Shown: positions 19,162 through 32,148 of the stretch, piece by piece | Position numbering within the stretch: position 1 is the stretch's first letter | How the letters are laid out: the number at the start of each line of letters is the position of its first letter | NCBI RefSeq assembly: GCF_002863865.1 | Contig: NZ_CP022684.1 | Span: 3,663,990-3,727,989, forward strand | Reading direction: 5' to 3' | Length of the DNA stretch: 64,000 bases | Source: Ketobacter alkanivorans | Lineage (GTDB): Bacteria; Pseudomonadota; Gammaproteobacteria; Pseudomonadales; Ketobacteraceae | Notes under the pieces: model-generated | The model's input: only the letters and a program-made list of their open reading frames with translations | Databases searched by the model: none | Told to the model about the DNA's origin: nothing | Translations under genes and position numbers: made by a program

Positions 19162-19683
19162 ATGTCAAAACACGGTAATGTGATTCTGGTTGGCCCGATG
19201 GGAGCAGGAAAGAGCACCATCGGGCGTCAGCTTGCCCAAGCCCTGAGCTATGAATTCGTCGATTCAGACCACGAAATAGAAGCCCGTACCGGTGCCGATA
19301 TTCCGTGGATTTTTGACGTGGAAGGCGAAGAAGGCTTTCGCCGCCGCGAGGAAACGGTGATTGATGAGCTGACACAGCGGGACGGCATTGTGCTGGCCAC
19401 TGGCGGTGGAGCCATAACCCGAGAGGCTAACCGCCGGGCTATTTCTGCCCGCGGTATTGTGGTTTATCTCAAAACATCCATTGAGCAGCAGTTGGCGCGA
19501 ACCGCAAAGGATCGTAAAAGGCCGCTGTTGCAGCATGCTGAGCCGCGTAAAGTGCTTACCGAGCTGATGAAAACTCGGGAGCCGCTCTATTTGGAAGTGG
19601 CAGACCACGTGGTGGACACCGATGCGTCGAATATCAAGGATGTTGCCTTAACCATTTCTGATCTGGTCACCCAGGCCATTTAA
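19162..19683 (+). CDS. aroK: Shikimate kinase
   Basis: 173 residues. Phosphorylates shikimate at O3 with ATP, the fifth step of the shikimate pathway. The P-loop GPMGAGKST lies at about 11-19, the shikimate-binding DSDHEIE at about 34-40 and the GGG loop at about 79-81, followed by the lid Arg region (KDRKRPLL). It starts three bases after pilQ, and the pil-aroK-aroB order is a conserved gammaproteobacterial arrangement. A 112-base gap separates it from aroB. Confidence 0.95.
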   Translation: MSKHGNVILVGPMGAGKSTIGRQLAQALSYEFVDSDHEIEARTGADIPWIFDVEGEEGFRRREETVIDELTQRDGIVLATGGGAITREANRRAISARGIVVYLKTSIEQQLARTAKDRKRPLLQHAEPRKVLTELMKTREPLYLEVADHVVDTDASNIKDVALTISDLVTQAI

Positions 19684-19795
19684 TTTTTTTCTCCGTCACT
19701 GGTTCTATTGTATAGATTACACCCACGTTCTGGTGTGCTGGTGCCTGTTGCCCGTACAATAGCGACCTTTCAGAATATGAGTCTCAGGAGTCTTC

Positions 19796-20881
19796 ATGGA
19801 AACTCTCAGCGTTGATCTGGGTGAGCGCAGCTATCCGATTTACATTGGTTCGGGTTTGTTGGATAACCTGTCAGGCCTGATCCCCAAATTGGCGGGCAAA
19901 CAGGTTTTGGTGGTGACAAACAGCACTATCGCTCCCTTATATCTTGATCGGGTGATGGCGGGCCTGAAGGGCTTGCAGGCCTCCAGTTTGATTTTGCCTG
20001 ATGGGGAGCAATTCAAAACCCTGGACACATTGAACCAGATATTTACGGCGCTGCTGGAGCGAAAGCACAGTCGTACCACCACCTTGATCGCTCTCGGTGG
20101 TGGAGTGATCGGCGATATTACAGGATTTGCCGCAGCAGCCTATCAGCGCGGCGTGGACTTCATCCAGATTCCCACCACCCTGTTATCTCAGGTGGACTCC
20201 TCGGTGGGCGGTAAAACTGGCGTGAATCACCCGCTGGGCAAAAATATGATCGGAGCCTTTCATCAACCCAAGGCGGTTATTGCTGATACGGATACCCTGA
20301 ACACATTGCCTGAAAGAGAGATGTCGGCAGGCTTGGCGGAAGTCATTAAGTATGGCCTGATTCGTGATGTCGCTTTCTTGGAATGGATGGAGGCCAATAT
20401 GCCGAGCCTGGTGGCTCGCGATGCACAGGCACTCACGTATGCCATCAAGCGCTCCTGTGAGGTGAAGGCCGAAGTCGTGGCCGCGGATGAGCGCGAAGGT
20501 GGTTTGCGTGCGATCCTGAACCTAGGACATACCTTTGGGCACGCTATTGAAGCGGCTCAGGGTTACGGTAAGTGGTTGCACGGGGAAGCCGTTGGTGTGG
20601 GGATGGTGATGGCTGCGGATTTATCCTCACGATTGGGCTTTATTTCAGAGCCGGACGTAGCGCGCAGTCGAGCGATCATTGCTGCGGCCGGGCTGCCAGT
20701 ACTTGGGCCTTCAGACATGTCGGTGGATACTTATCTGGATAAGATGGCCGTGGATAAAAAAAATGTGGATGCCCGCATTCGGCTGGTCTTGCTCAAGTCG
20801 GTTGGTGATGCGATAGTGACTGCGGAATTTGACCAAGGAATGCTTCGAGCCACCCTGAATGACTGCACTGAATCAGCCTGA
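19796..20881 (+). CDS. aroB: 3-dehydroquinate synthase
   Basis: 361 residues. Cyclises DAHP to 3-dehydroquinate using NAD and a divalent metal, the second shikimate-pathway step. [18 protein letters not shown] (about 98-115) is the NAD-binding motif, and [14 protein letters not shown], with [11 protein letters not shown] and HGEAVGVGM, supply the metal ligands. AGGAG precedes the ATG at a good distance. Its final 23 bases overlap the start of the DamX-like gene, which makes coupling likely. Confidence 0.96.
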   Translation: METLSVDLGERSYPIYIGSGLLDNLSGLIPKLAGKQVLVVTNSTIAPLYLDRVMAGLKGLQASSLILPDGEQFKTLDTLNQIFTALLERKHSRTTTLIALGGGVIGDITGFAAAAYQRGVDFIQIPTTLLSQVDSSVGGKTGVNHPLGKNMIGAFHQPKAVIADTDTLNTLPEREMSAGLAEVIKYGLIRDVAFLEWMEANMPSLVARDAQALTYAIKRSCEVKAEVVAADEREGGLRAILNLGHTFGHAIEAAQGYGKWLHGEAVGVGMVMAADLSSRLGFISEPDVARSRAIIAAAGLPVLGPSDMSVDTYLDKMAVDKKNVDARIRLVLLKSVGDAIVTAEFDQGMLRATLNDCTESA

Positions 20882-22430
20882 TATTGAACCGAAACTCGGT
20901 GATGACCTGCATGAAGATGAGCCTGCCTTAGGGGCCGCGTCTCCGTTTGACGACGGGGATGTGGAGGGCTTGTTCTTTCCTGGTGGCGGGCGTCAGGAGC
21001 TGCTGGATCAAATTGCCCATTTATTGCGCTATGGCCCGAGTTTGTTATTGCTGTATGGCGATCAGGGGGTGGGTAAGCACTACTTGATTGATCGTCTGTT
21101 AAGTCAGCTCGATCCTGATTTATTCGATGTGGCGCTGGTACAGGCCGATGTGTTGATGAATCCAGAGGTGTTGCTTGCTGGATTGTCTGGGCCTTGGCAC
21201 AGCAGAGCCCCATTTAATGTCGCCAGTTTGCAGCCACAGTTGGTAGAGTGTGCCAGTGCGGCGGATGATGCCTCCCGTGTGCTGCTGCTGGTGGTAAGCC
21301 ACAGCCAGTTTTTGGATGACGGCAGTGTCGAACTGCTTTCTATCATGCTGGCATCTTGTGCGGGGTTGCCGGTCAAGGTGGTGTTGGTGCTGGATGCATC
21401 TGACCCAGAAGATGTCATGCAGTTGTCGCCGTTGTTTGATCAGGTGCCCGATCATTTTCGCGCACTGCTCGCGCCATTGACCCGTGATGAAACCGCCGCC
21501 TATCTTGCGTATCGACTGCATACGGGCGGTCTCGGTCATGTGCATTTCAGTGAGGCACACGTCGATCAGATTTTTAATCACAGTCTCGGCAATGTCGTGC
21601 GAGTTAATCAGATAGCGGCCGAGCTGCTGTTGGCGTCGCTGCCCGCAAAATCCAAATCACGAATCAAAACAGACCTGCCCTGGATGCACCTTGGTGCCTT
21701 GGTGTTGGTGGTCGGTCTGCTGCTGTTTTTGGTGTTGAGTAGAGACAACGCAACCGGCCACAGCCCAGCGCTCGATGCGGGCTCCAGCGTGACAACTGAC
21801 CTTGCCTCCGGGGCGCGGTTAAGCAGTGAGCCTGCCGTCAATCAGAGCCCATTAGCCAATGAACCCTCCGCCATACCAGAGCCGTCTACAAGCAAAACGC
21901 AGGCAGAACCGATTAAAGCTGAGCCCGTTGTCAGTGAATCGGTGAAGGCGTCTGAAATTGAGCAGGCTGCTGAACCTGTTTCTAAACCTATAAAGGAAGA
22001 AACAGCCGCCTCTGAGGCGAAAACAGCATTAGCTGCAAGCGATAAGCCCCCAGCAAAGGCCGAAGCAGTGAAACAGCCTGAGGCAGTGGTTGTGCCCAAG
22101 CCGAAGGAGGCACCCAAGCAGACGCCCAAGTCGGCGGATGCGCGCACTGCGTGGATATTGTCGCTGCCGCCAGAACATTATGCTTTGCAGCTCTTGGGCG
22201 CCAAGGAAAAAAGCACCGTAGACAAGTTTCTCGCCATGTATCCCAGTGTCCAGAAGCTTTCCTATTATAAGACTCAACGAAATGGTGCGCCCTGGTTTGT
22301 CGTGGTGCAAGCCAGCTTCCCAAACTATGAGGCGGCCAAGGCTGCGGTGGCGAAATTGCCTCAAAAACTGCAGAAACAGGGTCCGTGGATCCGAAAAATC
22401 GAAGCAATTCAAAAAGATCTAAAAAACTAG
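20859..22430 (+). CDS. DamX-like AAA ATPase / SPOR-domain protein
   Basis: 523 residues. An N-terminal AAA-type ATPase of the ExeA/DamX type ([20 protein letters not shown]-loop at about 64-82), one membrane segment at about 276-295 ([17 protein letters not shown]), a long Ala/Glu/Lys/Pro-rich spacer at about 300-430, and a C-terminal SPOR domain ([41 protein letters not shown]). SPOR domains bind denuded septal peptidoglycan, so a role in cell division is likely. The same gene stands between aroB and gltB in Pseudomonas. Its first 23 bases lie inside aroB. Compared with E. coli DamX the P-loop is better kept here. Confidence 0.85.
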   Translation: MTALNQPDIEPKLGDDLHEDEPALGAASPFDDGDVEGLFFPGGGRQELLDQIAHLLRYGPSLLLLYGDQGVGKHYLIDRLLSQLDPDLFDVALVQADVLMNPEVLLAGLSGPWHSRAPFNVASLQPQLVECASAADDASRVLLLVVSHSQFLDDGSVELLSIMLASCAGLPVKVVLVLDASDPEDVMQLSPLFDQVPDHFRALLAPLTRDETAAYLAYRLHTGGLGHVHFSEAHVDQIFNHSLGNVVRVNQIAAELLLASLPAKSKSRIKTDLPWMHLGALVLVVGLLLFLVLSRDNATGHSPALDAGSSVTTDLASGARLSSEPAVNQSPLANEPSAIPEPSTSKTQAEPIKAEPVVSESVKASEIEQAAEPVSKPIKEETAASEAKTALAASDKPPAKAEAVKQPEAVVVPKPKEAPKQTPKSADARTAWILSLPPEHYALQLLGAKEKSTVDKFLAMYPSVQKLSYYKTQRNGAPWFVVVQASFPNYEAAKAAVAKLPQKLQKQGPWIRKIEAIQKDLKN

Positions 22431-22653
22431 GCAGTCATCGTTAACTTATTCATTTCTGGACTGTTTTTTGCGTGTTTAAGACGACTGAGACAGGTAAATG
22501 CCATGTAGAATGGCCCCTGTCCATACGGTTGGGTTTGTTCAAACAGGGGTTCGCATGTAAAATGGCTCTCCATTTTTGCCCGCCTGTACCATTGGGCCTG
22601 CGAGAATCACTAATAACCTATTGAATTCACTGGAAAAAGGGCTTTCGCTTGTG

Positions 22654-25600
22654 ATGAGTGTACAGAGTGGTGGGCTCTACCATCCTGACCAGTTTAGAGA
22701 CAACTGCGGCTTTGGCTTGATTGCCCATATGAAGGGCGAGGCCAGTCATAACCTATTGCAGACTGCGATCGAATCGTTGACCTGCATGACGCACCGTGGC
22801 GGTATTGCTGCGGATGGCAAGACCGGCGATGGCTGTGGCTTGCTGCTTAAAATGCCGGAAAGTTTCTTCCGTTCTGTTGCCAAGGAAACCTTTGGCAAAC
22901 AGCTGACGGCGCATTTTGCTGTGGGCATGACGTTCCTGTCCCAAGACGTCGACAAAGCGGCATTTGCCCGCTCTGCGATGGAGCAGGAAATCACCAAGCA
23001 AGGCTTGGAAGTAGTAGGCTGGCGCACTGTTCCTGTGGACAGCAGCGTCTGTGGTCGTATTGCGTTGGAGAGCCTGCCTACCATCGAGCAATTGTTCATC
23101 AACAGTGATGGCATATCGGGTCAGGAGCTGAACCGACGATTGTTCTTCGCTCGCCGTCACGCAGAAGTGGCCCTGCAGGAAGACAGAGACTTTTACATTA
23201 CCAGTCTGTCTGCCTCTGTGGTGTCCTACAAAGGTCTGGTGATGCCGGCGGATCTGCCAGCGTTCTACCTGGATCTTGCCAACAAGGATATGGGAACAGC
23301 GATCTGTGTTTTCCACCAGCGCTTCTCAACCAATACCTTGCCACGCTGGCCTTTGGCCCAGCCGTTCCGTTACCTGGCCCACAATGGTGAGATCAATACC
23401 ATCATGGGTAACCGTAACTGGTCGGTGGCGCGTACCAGCAAATTCAAATCCGATCTGCTGCCTTGCCTGGATGAAATCACCCCGCTGGTAAACCGTACCG
23501 GTTCCGACTCTTCCAGCCTGGATAACATGTTGGAGCTGTTGTTGGCGGGTGGCGTGGATATCTATCGTGCCGTGCGCATGATGGTTCCCCCTGCCTGGCA
23601 GAACGTAGAAACCATGGACGCGGATCTGCGTGCGTTCTATGAATACAACTCCATGCATATGGAGCCTTGGGATGGCCCTGCCGGTCTGGTTATGACCGAT
23701 GGCCGTCACGCAATCTGTATGCTGGATCGAAACGGCCTGCGTCCGGCGCGCTGGGTGATCACCAAAAATGATTACATCACACTGGCCTCAGAGATCGGTG
23801 TGTATTCCTACAAGCCAGAAGATGTAGTGGCAAAAGGTCGTGTTGGCCCCGGTCAGATTTTAGTGGTAGACACCGAGACTGGCGAGCTGCTGCACACCGC
23901 TGATGTGGATAATCGCCTCAAGACCGGTCAGCCCTACAAGCAGTGGCTGAAAGACAACGCCATTCGCATTCAGGATACTCTCACCGATGAGACCCGTTCC
24001 ATCGAGCAGCTGGATCCTGCAGCCATTAAGACCTACCAGAAACTGTTCCAGATCTCTTTCGAAGAGCGGGATCAGGTAATTCGACCTATGGCCGAGAATG
24101 GTCAGGAAGCGGTAGGTTCCATGGGTGACGATACGCCGATGGCAGTGCTGTCAGCCAAAGTGCGCCCCCTGTATGACTTCTTCCGTCAGCAGTTCGCGCA
24201 GGTAACCAACCCGCCGATCGACCCGTTACGTGAATCCATCGTCATGTCGCTGGAAACCTGTGTCGGTGCCGAGCGCAACGTATTTGAAGAAACCCCGGAG
24301 CACGCCGATCGCGCGATTCTGACGTCGCCTGTGTTATCACACAGCAAGTTCCAGCAGTTGCTTTCCATTGAGCGCAAAGGCTACGCGGTGCAACGCATTT
24401 CATTGAACTATGATGCGACTATCAGTCTGCGTCAGGCGGTGCAGAATGTGTGTAAGCAGGCAGAAGAAGCTGCCCGTTCCGGCAAAGTGATTCTGGTGCT
24501 GAGCGATCGTGACATTGCCGAGAACAAACTGCCGATTCCTGCGTTGATGGCAACCGGTGCTGTGCATCACCACCTGACCAATAACGCGCTGCGTTGCGAT
24601 AGCAACATTGTAGTTGAGACGGCCAGCGCCCGAGATCCTCACCATTTTGCCTGTCTGATCGGCTTTGGTGCTACGGCGATCTACCCCTATCTGGCATTTG
24701 ATGTGATCTGCGATTTGGTGCGTACCGGTGAAGTCCTGATGGACCCCATCGACGCCCAGAAGAATTTCCGCAAGGCCATCGATAAGGGCCTGCTGAAGAT
24801 CCTGTCCAAGATGGGTATCTCAACCATCGCATCCTATCGTGGTGCGCAGCTGTTTGAAGCCGTGGGTATTGCGAACGAAGTGGCTGATAGCTGTTTCTGT
24901 GGAGTGCAAAGTCGCATTCAAGGTGCCGGTTTCGCTGATTTTGAAGCCGATGCCAAGCGCCTTGCTGCCGATGCCTGGAAAGCTCGCAAGCCAATCGAAC
25001 AGGGCGGCATCCTGAAATTTGTACACGGTGGCGAATACCATGCGTTTAACCCTGACGTAGTGGGCGCGCTGCACAAAGCTGTACAGTCCGGAAATTTCGA
25101 AGACTATCGTGAATACGCTGCCCTGACGCAGGATCGTCCGGTGGCGGCGATTCGTGATTTGCTCGGCCTCAAAACCGACGTGAATCCGATCAGTATTGAT
25201 GATGTTGAGCCCATGGAAAGCATCTTGCCGCGGTTTGATTCTGCCGGCATGTCCCTGGGAGCATTGAGCCCCGAAGCCCATGAAGCCATTGCAATGGCCA
25301 TGAACCGCTTGGGTGGGCGCAGCAACTCTGGTGAAGGTGGTGAAGATCCAGCGCGCTTTGGCACCGATAAAGTATCGAAAATCAAGCAGGTGGCCTCCGG
25401 TCGCTTTGGTGTAACACCGCACTACCTGGTGAACGCTGAAGTATTGCAGATCAAGGTTGCTCAGGGCGCCAAGCCCGGTGAAGGTGGCCAGTTACCCGGC
25501 GGTAAGGTGAACGATTTGATTGCTCGCCTGCGTTATTCCGTACCGGGTGTGACCCTGATTTCGCCGCCGCCGCACCACGATATCTACTCCATCGAAGATC

Positions 25601-27111
25601 TGGCGCAGCTGATCTATGACCTGAAGCAGGTTAACCCCAGCGCACTGGTTTCTGTGAAGCTGGTGTCAGAGCCTGGTGTGGGTACGATTGCTGCTGGTGT
25701 AGCCAAGGCGTACGCTGACCTGATCACCATATCCGGTTACGACGGTGGTACCGCCGCCAGTCCTCTCACGTCTATTCGCTATGCGGGTTCCCCTTGGGAG
25801 CTGGGCTTGAGTGAAGCCCACCAGGCGCTGCGTGGTAACGATCTGCGTGACAAGATTCGTCTGCAGACCGACGGCGGCCTGAAAAATGGTCTGGATGTGG
25901 TGAAAGCCGCCATCCTGGGTGCAGAAAGCTTCGGCTTCGGTACCATTCCGATGATCGCGTTGGGTTGTAAGTATCTGCGTATTTGTCACCTGAACAACTG
26001 TGCGACCGGTGTTGCTACCCAGCAAGACAAGTTGCGGGAAGATTACTTCATCGGTGCGCCAGAAATGGTCATGAACTTCTTCAAGTTCGTGGCACTGGAA
26101 ACCCGTGAGTGGATGGCCCGTCTGGGCGTGAGCAAACTGGAGGACCTGGTGGGTCGCACCGATCTGCTGGATCTGCTGGATGGCGTGACCGAAAAACAGC
26201 GTAATCTGGATCTGTCACCCATTCTGTCCAGCTCCCATGTGCCGCAAGATAAGCCCCATACCTGTCAGGTGGACAAGAACGCGCCATTTGATAAAGGTGA
26301 GCTGGCGGAGCGCATGGTGAAGGAAACCCTGTCCACCATCGAAGCTAAGTCCGGTGGTGAGTTTGAGTTCCGCATCACCAACTGCGATCGCTCCATCGGT
26401 GCCCGCCTGTCTGGTGAGATTGCCAAGCGTCACGGCAATCAGGGTATGGCCGAAGCACCGATCACCATCCGCTTTAACGGCACAGCCGGTCAAAGCTTTG
26501 GTGTCTGGAATGCCGGTGGCTTGGACATGTATCTGGAAGGCGATGCCAACGATTACGTGGGCAAAGGCATGACCGGCGGCAAGCTGGTGATTCGTCCGCC
26601 CAAAGGCAGCCCTTTCAAGAGCCAGGAAACGTCCATCATCGGCAATACCTGTCTGTATGGTGCGACGGGCGGCAAACTGTTTGCCTCCGGCCAGGCTGGT
26701 GAGCGCTTTGGCGTTCGCAACTCCGGTGTTCACGCGGTAGTGGAAGGTGTGGGTGACCATGGTTGCGAATACATGACCGGCGGCTTGGTTACAGTGTTGG
26801 GCCGAACCGGCTACAACTTCGGTGCCGGTATGACCGGCGGTTTCGCCTATGTGCTGGATGAAGACAAAACCTTCGTCGACAAGTACAACCACGAACTGGT
26901 GGAAATTCAACGCATTAACAGCGAAGAAATGGAAGCCTATCGCAACCACCTGGTGGGTGTGATCGAAGAGTTTGTGGCCGAGACCGGCAGCACCTGGGGT
27001 CAGCATATTATTGATAACTTCGATGACTATGTTGGTCAGTTCTGGCTGGTGAAACCAAAAGCCGCCAGCGTGCAGAAACTGCTCAACAGCATCAGACACC
27101 GTCCCGAGTAA
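22654..27111 (+). CDS. gltB: Glutamate synthase (NADPH) large subunit
   Basis: 1485 residues from the ATG at 22654. It makes glutamate from 2-oxoglutarate and glutamine-derived ammonia. The frame is open further upstream, but the family start ([16 protein letters not shown]) and the AAAAAGGG ribosome site about ten bases before the GTG at 22651 favour this position; GTG 22651 is an alternative. Cys18 in DNCGFGL becomes the catalytic N-terminus after propeptide removal. Domains: class II amidotransferase (to about 400), central domain, FMN-binding synthase domain (about 790-1160) with [12 protein letters not shown] for the 3Fe-4S cluster, and the GXGXG beta-helix at the C-terminus. gltD follows after 62 bases. 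Confidence 0.96.
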   Translation: MSVQSGGLYHPDQFRDNCGFGLIAHMKGEASHNLLQTAIESLTCMTHRGGIAADGKTGDGCGLLLKMPESFFRSVAKETFGKQLTAHFAVGMTFLSQDVDKAAFARSAMEQEITKQGLEVVGWRTVPVDSSVCGRIALESLPTIEQLFINSDGISGQELNRRLFFARRHAEVALQEDRDFYITSLSASVVSYKGLVMPADLPAFYLDLANKDMGTAICVFHQRFSTNTLPRWPLAQPFRYLAHNGEINTIMGNRNWSVARTSKFKSDLLPCLDEITPLVNRTGSDSSSLDNMLELLLAGGVDIYRAVRMMVPPAWQNVETMDADLRAFYEYNSMHMEPWDGPAGLVMTDGRHAICMLDRNGLRPARWVITKNDYITLASEIGVYSYKPEDVVAKGRVGPGQILVVDTETGELLHTADVDNRLKTGQPYKQWLKDNAIRIQDTLTDETRSIEQLDPAAIKTYQKLFQISFEERDQVIRPMAENGQEAVGSMGDDTPMAVLSAKVRPLYDFFRQQFAQVTNPPIDPLRESIVMSLETCVGAERNVFEETPEHADRAILTSPVLSHSKFQQLLSIERKGYAVQRISLNYDATISLRQAVQNVCKQAEEAARSGKVILVLSDRDIAENKLPIPALMATGAVHHHLTNNALRCDSNIVVETASARDPHHFACLIGFGATAIYPYLAFDVICDLVRTGEVLMDPIDAQKNFRKAIDKGLLKILSKMGISTIASYRGAQLFEAVGIANEVADSCFCGVQSRIQGAGFADFEADAKRLAADAWKARKPIEQGGILKFVHGGEYHAFNPDVVGALHKAVQSGNFEDYREYAALTQDRPVAAIRDLLGLKTDVNPISIDDVEPMESILPRFDSAGMSLGALSPEAHEAIAMAMNRLGGRSNSGEGGEDPARFGTDKVSKIKQVASGRFGVTPHYLVNAEVLQIKVAQGAKPGEGGQLPGGKVNDLIARLRYSVPGVTLISPPPHHDIYSIEDLAQLIYDLKQVNPSALVSVKLVSEPGVGTIAAGVAKAYADLITISGYDGGTAASPLTSIRYAGSPWELGLSEAHQALRGNDLRDKIRLQTDGGLKNGLDVVKAAILGAESFGFGTIPMIALGCKYLRICHLNNCATGVATQQDKLREDYFIGAPEMVMNFFKFVALETREWMARLGVSKLEDLVGRTDLLDLLDGVTEKQRNLDLSPILSSSHVPQDKPHTCQVDKNAPFDKGELAERMVKETLSTIEAKSGGEFEFRITNCDRSIGARLSGEIAKRHGNQGMAEAPITIRFNGTAGQSFGVWNAGGLDMYLEGDANDYVGKGMTGGKLVIRPPKGSPFKSQETSIIGNTCLYGATGGKLFASGQAGERFGVRNSGVHAVVEGVGDHGCEYMTGGLVTVLGRTGYNFGAGMTGGFAYVLDEDKTFVDKYNHELVEIQRINSEEMEAYRNHLVGVIEEFVAETGSTWGQHIIDNFDDYVGQFWLVKPKAASVQKLLNSIRHRPE

Positions 27112-27127
27112 TCACTGTCCCAGTATG

Positions 27128-27159
27128 ATGGATGCGAGTGGGGCTGCGGCCCCATCCAT
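27128..27159 (+). promoter_or_regulatory. Hairpin in the gltB-gltD spacer
   Basis: TGGGGC (27139-27144) pairs with GCCCCA (27149-27154) around a TGCG loop. Outer arms ATGGA (27128-27132) and TCCAT (27155-27159) extend it with a bulge. No U run follows, so it is not a standard terminator; it may stabilise the gltB message or adjust the subunit ratio. Function is inference. Confidence 0.4.
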
Positions 27160-27161
27160 AG

Positions 27162-28592
<1,431 letters not shown>

Positions 28593-28632
28593 TCCGGTTA
28601 TAACCTCTGCGCACAGAACATTGACATCGTTG

Positions 28633-28683
28633 AAACGGGTGGGGTAATGGCGAGCGAATCGTTGTAAACTTCACCCGTTTTTT
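28633..28683 (+). terminator. Probable long-loop terminator between gltD and hemE
   Basis: AAACGGGTG (28633-28641) is perfectly complementary to CACCCGTTT (28672-28680), and the stem runs into six T residues. The loop is about 30 bases, unusually large for an intrinsic terminator. A perfect TTGACA box stands at 28621-28626 with TAATGG 18 bases on; this could be the hemE promoter, in which case the hairpin would lie in the hemE leader. Confidence 0.45.
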
Positions 28684-28710
28684 CATTTCTACTGATTTTA
28701 AAGGCTTAAC

Positions 28711-29775
28711 ATGTCCGAGTTGAAGAACGACCGTTTTCTGCGCGCACTTTTGAAACAACCTGTTGATGTCACCCCGGTGTGGATGATGCGTCAGGCGGGA
28801 CGTTATTTACCGGAATACAAGGCCACTCGAGCCCAGGCTGGCGATTTTATGTCCCTGTGCAAGAACGCTGAATTGGCCTGTGAAGTTACCCTGCAGCCGC
28901 TGGAGCGCTTTGAGCTGGATGCCGCTATTCTGTTCTCCGATATTCTGACCATACCCGATGCAATGGGGTTGGGTCTGTACTTCGAGGAGGGAGAGGGCCC
29001 CCGTTTCAGGAAAACCGTACGCACCGAGCAGGATGTGGCCGATCTGCCGGTACCGAATGCCGCGTCTGATTTGGATTACGTGATGAATGCGGTGCGCACC
29101 ATTCGCGCTGCATTGGGTGGGCGGGTGCCGCTAATTGGTTTCTCCGGCAGCCCCTGGACCCTGGCGACCTATATGGTGGAAGGCGGATCCAGCAAGGATT
29201 TCCGTACCATCAAGCGCATGATGTACGCCCAGCCGGAAGTACTGCACGCCTTGCTGGATAAGCTGGCGGACAGCGTCATCGATTATTTGAATCAGCAGAT
29301 TCTGGCGGGTGCCCAGGCGGTGCAGATTTTTGATACCTGGGGTGGTGTGCTCAGCACCCAGCATTATCAGGCGTTCTCATTGAATTACATGAAGAAGATC
29401 GTTGCAGGCCTGATTAAGGAGCACGATGGCCGTGCGGTGCCCAGTATTCTGTTCACTAAAAACGGTGGCCAATGGCTGGAATTGATCGCAGAAGCCGGTG
29501 CCAATGCGGCAGGCTTGGATTGGACCATTGAAATAGGTGATGCCCGCAAGCGTGTCGGCGATAAACTCACCCTGCAAGGCAATATGGATCCCTCGGTGCT
29601 GTATTCGTCACCTGCTGCTATTCGTGCAGAGGTAGCTCGAATTCTGGAAAGCTTTGGCGCAGGGGAAGGTCACGTTTTCAATTTGGGCCACGGCATAGCA
29701 TTGGATGCCGATCCGGATCATGCCAAGGTGTTTGTGGATGCAGTGCATGAGCTGAGTGCGCAATACCACCGCTAA
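28711..29775 (+). CDS. hemE: Uroporphyrinogen decarboxylase
   Basis: 354 residues. Removes the four acetate carboxyls of uroporphyrinogen III to give coproporphyrinogen III in haem synthesis. The family signature [12 protein letters not shown] (about 24-35) with its substrate-binding Arg residues is present, and [13 protein letters not shown] contains the catalytic Asp. The second signature, [16 protein letters not shown], is intact. AAAGG stands ahead of the ATG. It is followed by convergent genes and a possible stem-loop. Confidence 0.96.
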   Translation: MSELKNDRFLRALLKQPVDVTPVWMMRQAGRYLPEYKATRAQAGDFMSLCKNAELACEVTLQPLERFELDAAILFSDILTIPDAMGLGLYFEEGEGPRFRKTVRTEQDVADLPVPNAASDLDYVMNAVRTIRAALGGRVPLIGFSGSPWTLATYMVEGGSSKDFRTIKRMMYAQPEVLHALLDKLADSVIDYLNQQILAGAQAVQIFDTWGGVLSTQHYQAFSLNYMKKIVAGLIKEHDGRAVPSILFTKNGGQWLELIAEAGANAAGLDWTIEIGDARKRVGDKLTLQGNMDPSVLYSSPAAIRAEVARILESFGAGEGHVFNLGHGIALDADPDHAKVFVDAVHELSAQYHR

Positions 29776-29854
29776 AGGCAATCGCTTCCGAGTAATTAGT
29801 GGTGTCAGGGTAGTAAAGGGCGCGGCTGCATACACCACGGGGTGGATCAGATAA

Positions 29855-29886
29855 AGCGCCGGACACCAATACGGTCCAGCGCTTTT
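29855..29886 (+). terminator. Possible terminator between convergent hemE and thioesterase genes
   Basis: AGCGCCGGAC (29855-29864) can pair with GTCCAGCGCT (29874-29883) with one C-A mismatch in the plus transcript, followed by four T residues. Read on the minus strand the mismatch becomes a U-G pair. The position between convergent genes fits a terminator for hemE. Confidence 0.4.
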
Positions 29887-29902
29887 GCTCAATCAGATAT
29901 GA

Positions 29903-30352
29903 TTACCGGCCGTGGGCGCGAGCCTGGTAGCGGCCAGTGGTTACCGCACACACCACGCCGTCTTCGTCCTTGATCTCCTGTTCCAGGATGTAGACGGATT
30001 TTCCATTCTCTTCAACTTCACGGGTGATGCGCTCGATCTCTTCTTCGCTGATGCGAGACTCCACCGTAACGGCGGTCTTGGCGGGTTTGAGGAATTTAAT
30101 GTTCATCTCAGTGACAATGGGATAGCATTTGCTGACATCAAAGGCACTGAAGAACAGAGCGCCACCAGGCAGTTCCCCGATGGTGAATAGCGAGCCCGCG
30201 TACATAATGCCGATGTGATTGATGTTGGGGGCGAAGGGGATACGCATTTTTACGTAGCCACGCTCTAGCTCTACTACTTCCGCTTCCACGAATTTGGCCA
30301 GTGGAATGGTTCCGGTGGTGAGTTCGCTTACTTTGTCTTTATCAAATTGCAT
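29903..30352 (-). CDS. Hotdog-fold thioesterase-like protein (YiiD C-terminal/PaaI type)
   Basis: 149 residues. HIGIMYAGSLFTIGELPGG (about 46-64) is the conserved hotdog helix region and MNIKFLKPAKTAVTVES the central strands; both resemble the YiiD C-terminal/DUF4442 hotdog proteins, thought to hydrolyse acyl-CoA thioesters. The substrate is not known. AAGGTG lies six bases before the ATG. It is a single gene facing hemE, and the deacetylase gene starts divergently about 110 bases away. Confidence 0.75.
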   Translation of the reverse strand: MQFDKDKVSELTTGTIPLAKFVEAEVVELERGYVKMRIPFAPNINHIGIMYAGSLFTIGELPGGALFFSAFDVSKCYPIVTEMNIKFLKPAKTAVTVESRISEEEIERITREVEENGKSVYILEQEIKDEDGVVCAVTTGRYQARAHGR

Positions 30353-30460
30353 CGGTACACCTTGGTTATGTTGGATGAATCAGTTTAGGATAGTTGTCTG
30401 ATTCATGCGTTTCTCTGAGTCCGTTGCAGGATAATACCAATCCCTTGAGAGGTCGACCAC

Positions 30461-31546
30461 ATGGTCATTCGAGCTTTTGCCGCTTTGTTGTGTCTGGTGA
30501 ATGGGTTGTCAATTGCGGTTCATGCCCAGGCCGATACTGCTGCGATCAACGCCCATCATGGTGTGATCCTGCAATATCACCACATTTCCAATCGTACCCC
30601 TGCTTCCACTTCTCTGGCGCCAAAGGTGTTTCGTCAGCATTTAGAGATCCTTCGAGATGAGGGCTACCGGGTGAAGCCTTTGCCGGAGTTGGTGGCAGCA
30701 CTGCAACAGGGCAAGCCTCTGCCTGATCGCACTGTGGTGATCACCTTTGATGACGCTTACGACGATATCGTTAAGACGGCGGCCCCAATGTTGGCGGAAT
30801 TTGGGTTTCCGTTCACGGTATTCATCAGTACAGACTTTGTGGATCGCCACCAACCAGGCTATATGAGTTGGGATCAACTGCGGACGCTGCAGCAGAGCGG
30901 CGTCACATTAGCCAATCATACCCGCAGCCATTTGCATCTGCTGCGTCAGCCCGAAGGGGTCAGCGACCGGCAATGGCTGGACACTCTGCGGGGTGAGGTA
31001 GACGGTGCCGAACAGCGTATTAAAGATGAGACAGGTGAGCACTGGCGTTACTTTGCTTATCCATATGGCGAGGCAGACGATGCTATCGTGAAAGCGATAC
31101 AGTCCTGGGGGTACGTGGGGTTCGGCCAGCAGTCCGGCGCGGTGGATAAGCGTTTGCTGGCATCCGGCATGGCACCCCGGTTCCCGTTTAATCAGATGTA
31201 TCAGGATCTGGCTGATTTTCGTCTCAAGGCCAGCAGCTTGCCTTTGCCGGTGTTGGAGGAGCGTGCGCCGGGAGTCGTGTTCGATGTAGCGACAGTGCCG
31301 GAGTTGGCATTGACGCTGGCACCCCACCAGCGCACGCTCACCTGCTTTGCCAGTGGCCAGGGTGCTATTAATGCAATCAAGCAGAAGGACGGGCGTTACC
31401 TGATTACCGGGAACCGCCCTATTGAAGTGGGGCGATCCCGCTATAACTGCACCCTACCGGTGGCAGGGCAGCCGGGCCGCTTTCATTGGTATTCCCGTAT
31501 GTGGATTCGCAAACAGAATGACGGCAGTTGGTATCCAGAGCCCTAG
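30461..31546 (+). CDS. Secreted polysaccharide deacetylase family protein
   Basis: 361 residues. A signal peptide ends near VHAQA (residue 25). The NodB-type deacetylase domain has TFDDAYDD (about 90-97) with the metal-binding Asp, and NHTRSHLHL (about 151-159) with the His-x3-His metal pair. YFAYPYGEADD follows as motif 4. A C-terminal extension of about 110 residues (ERAPGVVFDVATVPEL to the end) has no family I recognise and could bind carbohydrate. The N-terminal ILQYHHIS resembles PgaB/IcaB-type proteins. The target may be an N-acetylated glycan, but no exopolysaccharide cluster is near. The stop codon shares CTAG with the convergent phosphatase gene. Confidence 0.85.
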   Translation: MVIRAFAALLCLVNGLSIAVHAQADTAAINAHHGVILQYHHISNRTPASTSLAPKVFRQHLEILRDEGYRVKPLPELVAALQQGKPLPDRTVVITFDDAYDDIVKTAAPMLAEFGFPFTVFISTDFVDRHQPGYMSWDQLRTLQQSGVTLANHTRSHLHLLRQPEGVSDRQWLDTLRGEVDGAEQRIKDETGEHWRYFAYPYGEADDAIVKAIQSWGYVGFGQQSGAVDKRLLASGMAPRFPFNQMYQDLADFRLKASSLPLPVLEERAPGVVFDVATVPELALTLAPHQRTLTCFASGQGAINAIKQKDGRYLITGNRPIEVGRSRYNCTLPVAGQPGRFHWYSRMWIRKQNDGSWYPEP

Positions 31547-32118
31547 GCTTTAGCGATAAACTCCGCCCACACCCCAAAAGGTTTCCATAAGGTATGCAAA
31601 TCCCGCTGTGCGGTGTTAGCGTCCTCCCGTAAGACTTGCGTGCGATAGCGAAATATGAATGCTGATACCCGCATGTTGGCGGCACAATGTACGAATATCT
31701 TTTCCTGTTTGGCTGCATCGATGGCGTCGCAAAAGCGCTTGAAGTCTGCTTCGGTGGGGTTGTCGAAAGCAACCGGGATGTGCAGATACTGCATGCCCTG
31801 TTGCTGTACCAATTCCGCTTCGTTGGGTAGCGCGTTTTCTGCTCCGTGAGGTGCCAGGTTGATCACCGTGGTAAAGCCTGCCGCCCGAATTAATGGAAAA
31901 TGACCGGGGCTGGGCTGGCCCGAAGTCACGATCTGCTCCGAGATGGGGTGATAATTGAAAATGCCCTGGAGACCATCGCGTTCAATGGCGGCACTGTCTT
32001 CACCGTTTCGAAACAGGCTTTTCACAAAGCCCAGACTGGTACGAGTGGTGCTGGCGGAATTGAAAAAGCGCAGATCCGTCAGTCCGATCATTTCCCTGAT
32101 TTTATCCAATGTATTCAT
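31543..32118 (-). CDS. Protein tyrosine/dual-specificity phosphatase-like protein
   Basis: 191 residues. FVHCAANMRVSAFIF holds the phosphatase signature C-x5-R (HCAANMR), and TTVINLAPHGAENALP is the preceding general-acid region; the whole matches the beta-lactamase-hydrolase-like phosphatase domain (DSP-like). The N-terminal 50 residues are less conserved. A very good AGGAGG stands five bases before the ATG. The gene lies just downstream of the crotonase gene, 30 bases away on the same strand, so the two likely form an operon. The substrate is not known. Confidence 0.8.
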   Translation of the reverse strand: MNTLDKIREMIGLTDLRFFNSASTTRTSLGFVKSLFRNGEDSAAIERDGLQGIFNYHPISEQIVTSGQPSPGHFPLIRAAGFTTVINLAPHGAENALPNEAELVQQQGMQYLHIPVAFDNPTEADFKRFCDAIDAAKQEKIFVHCAANMRVSAFIFRYRTQVLREDANTAQRDLHTLWKPFGVWAEFIAKA

Positions 32119-32148
32119 GCTGTCCTCCTTGATAGGGTGTTTGCTTGT

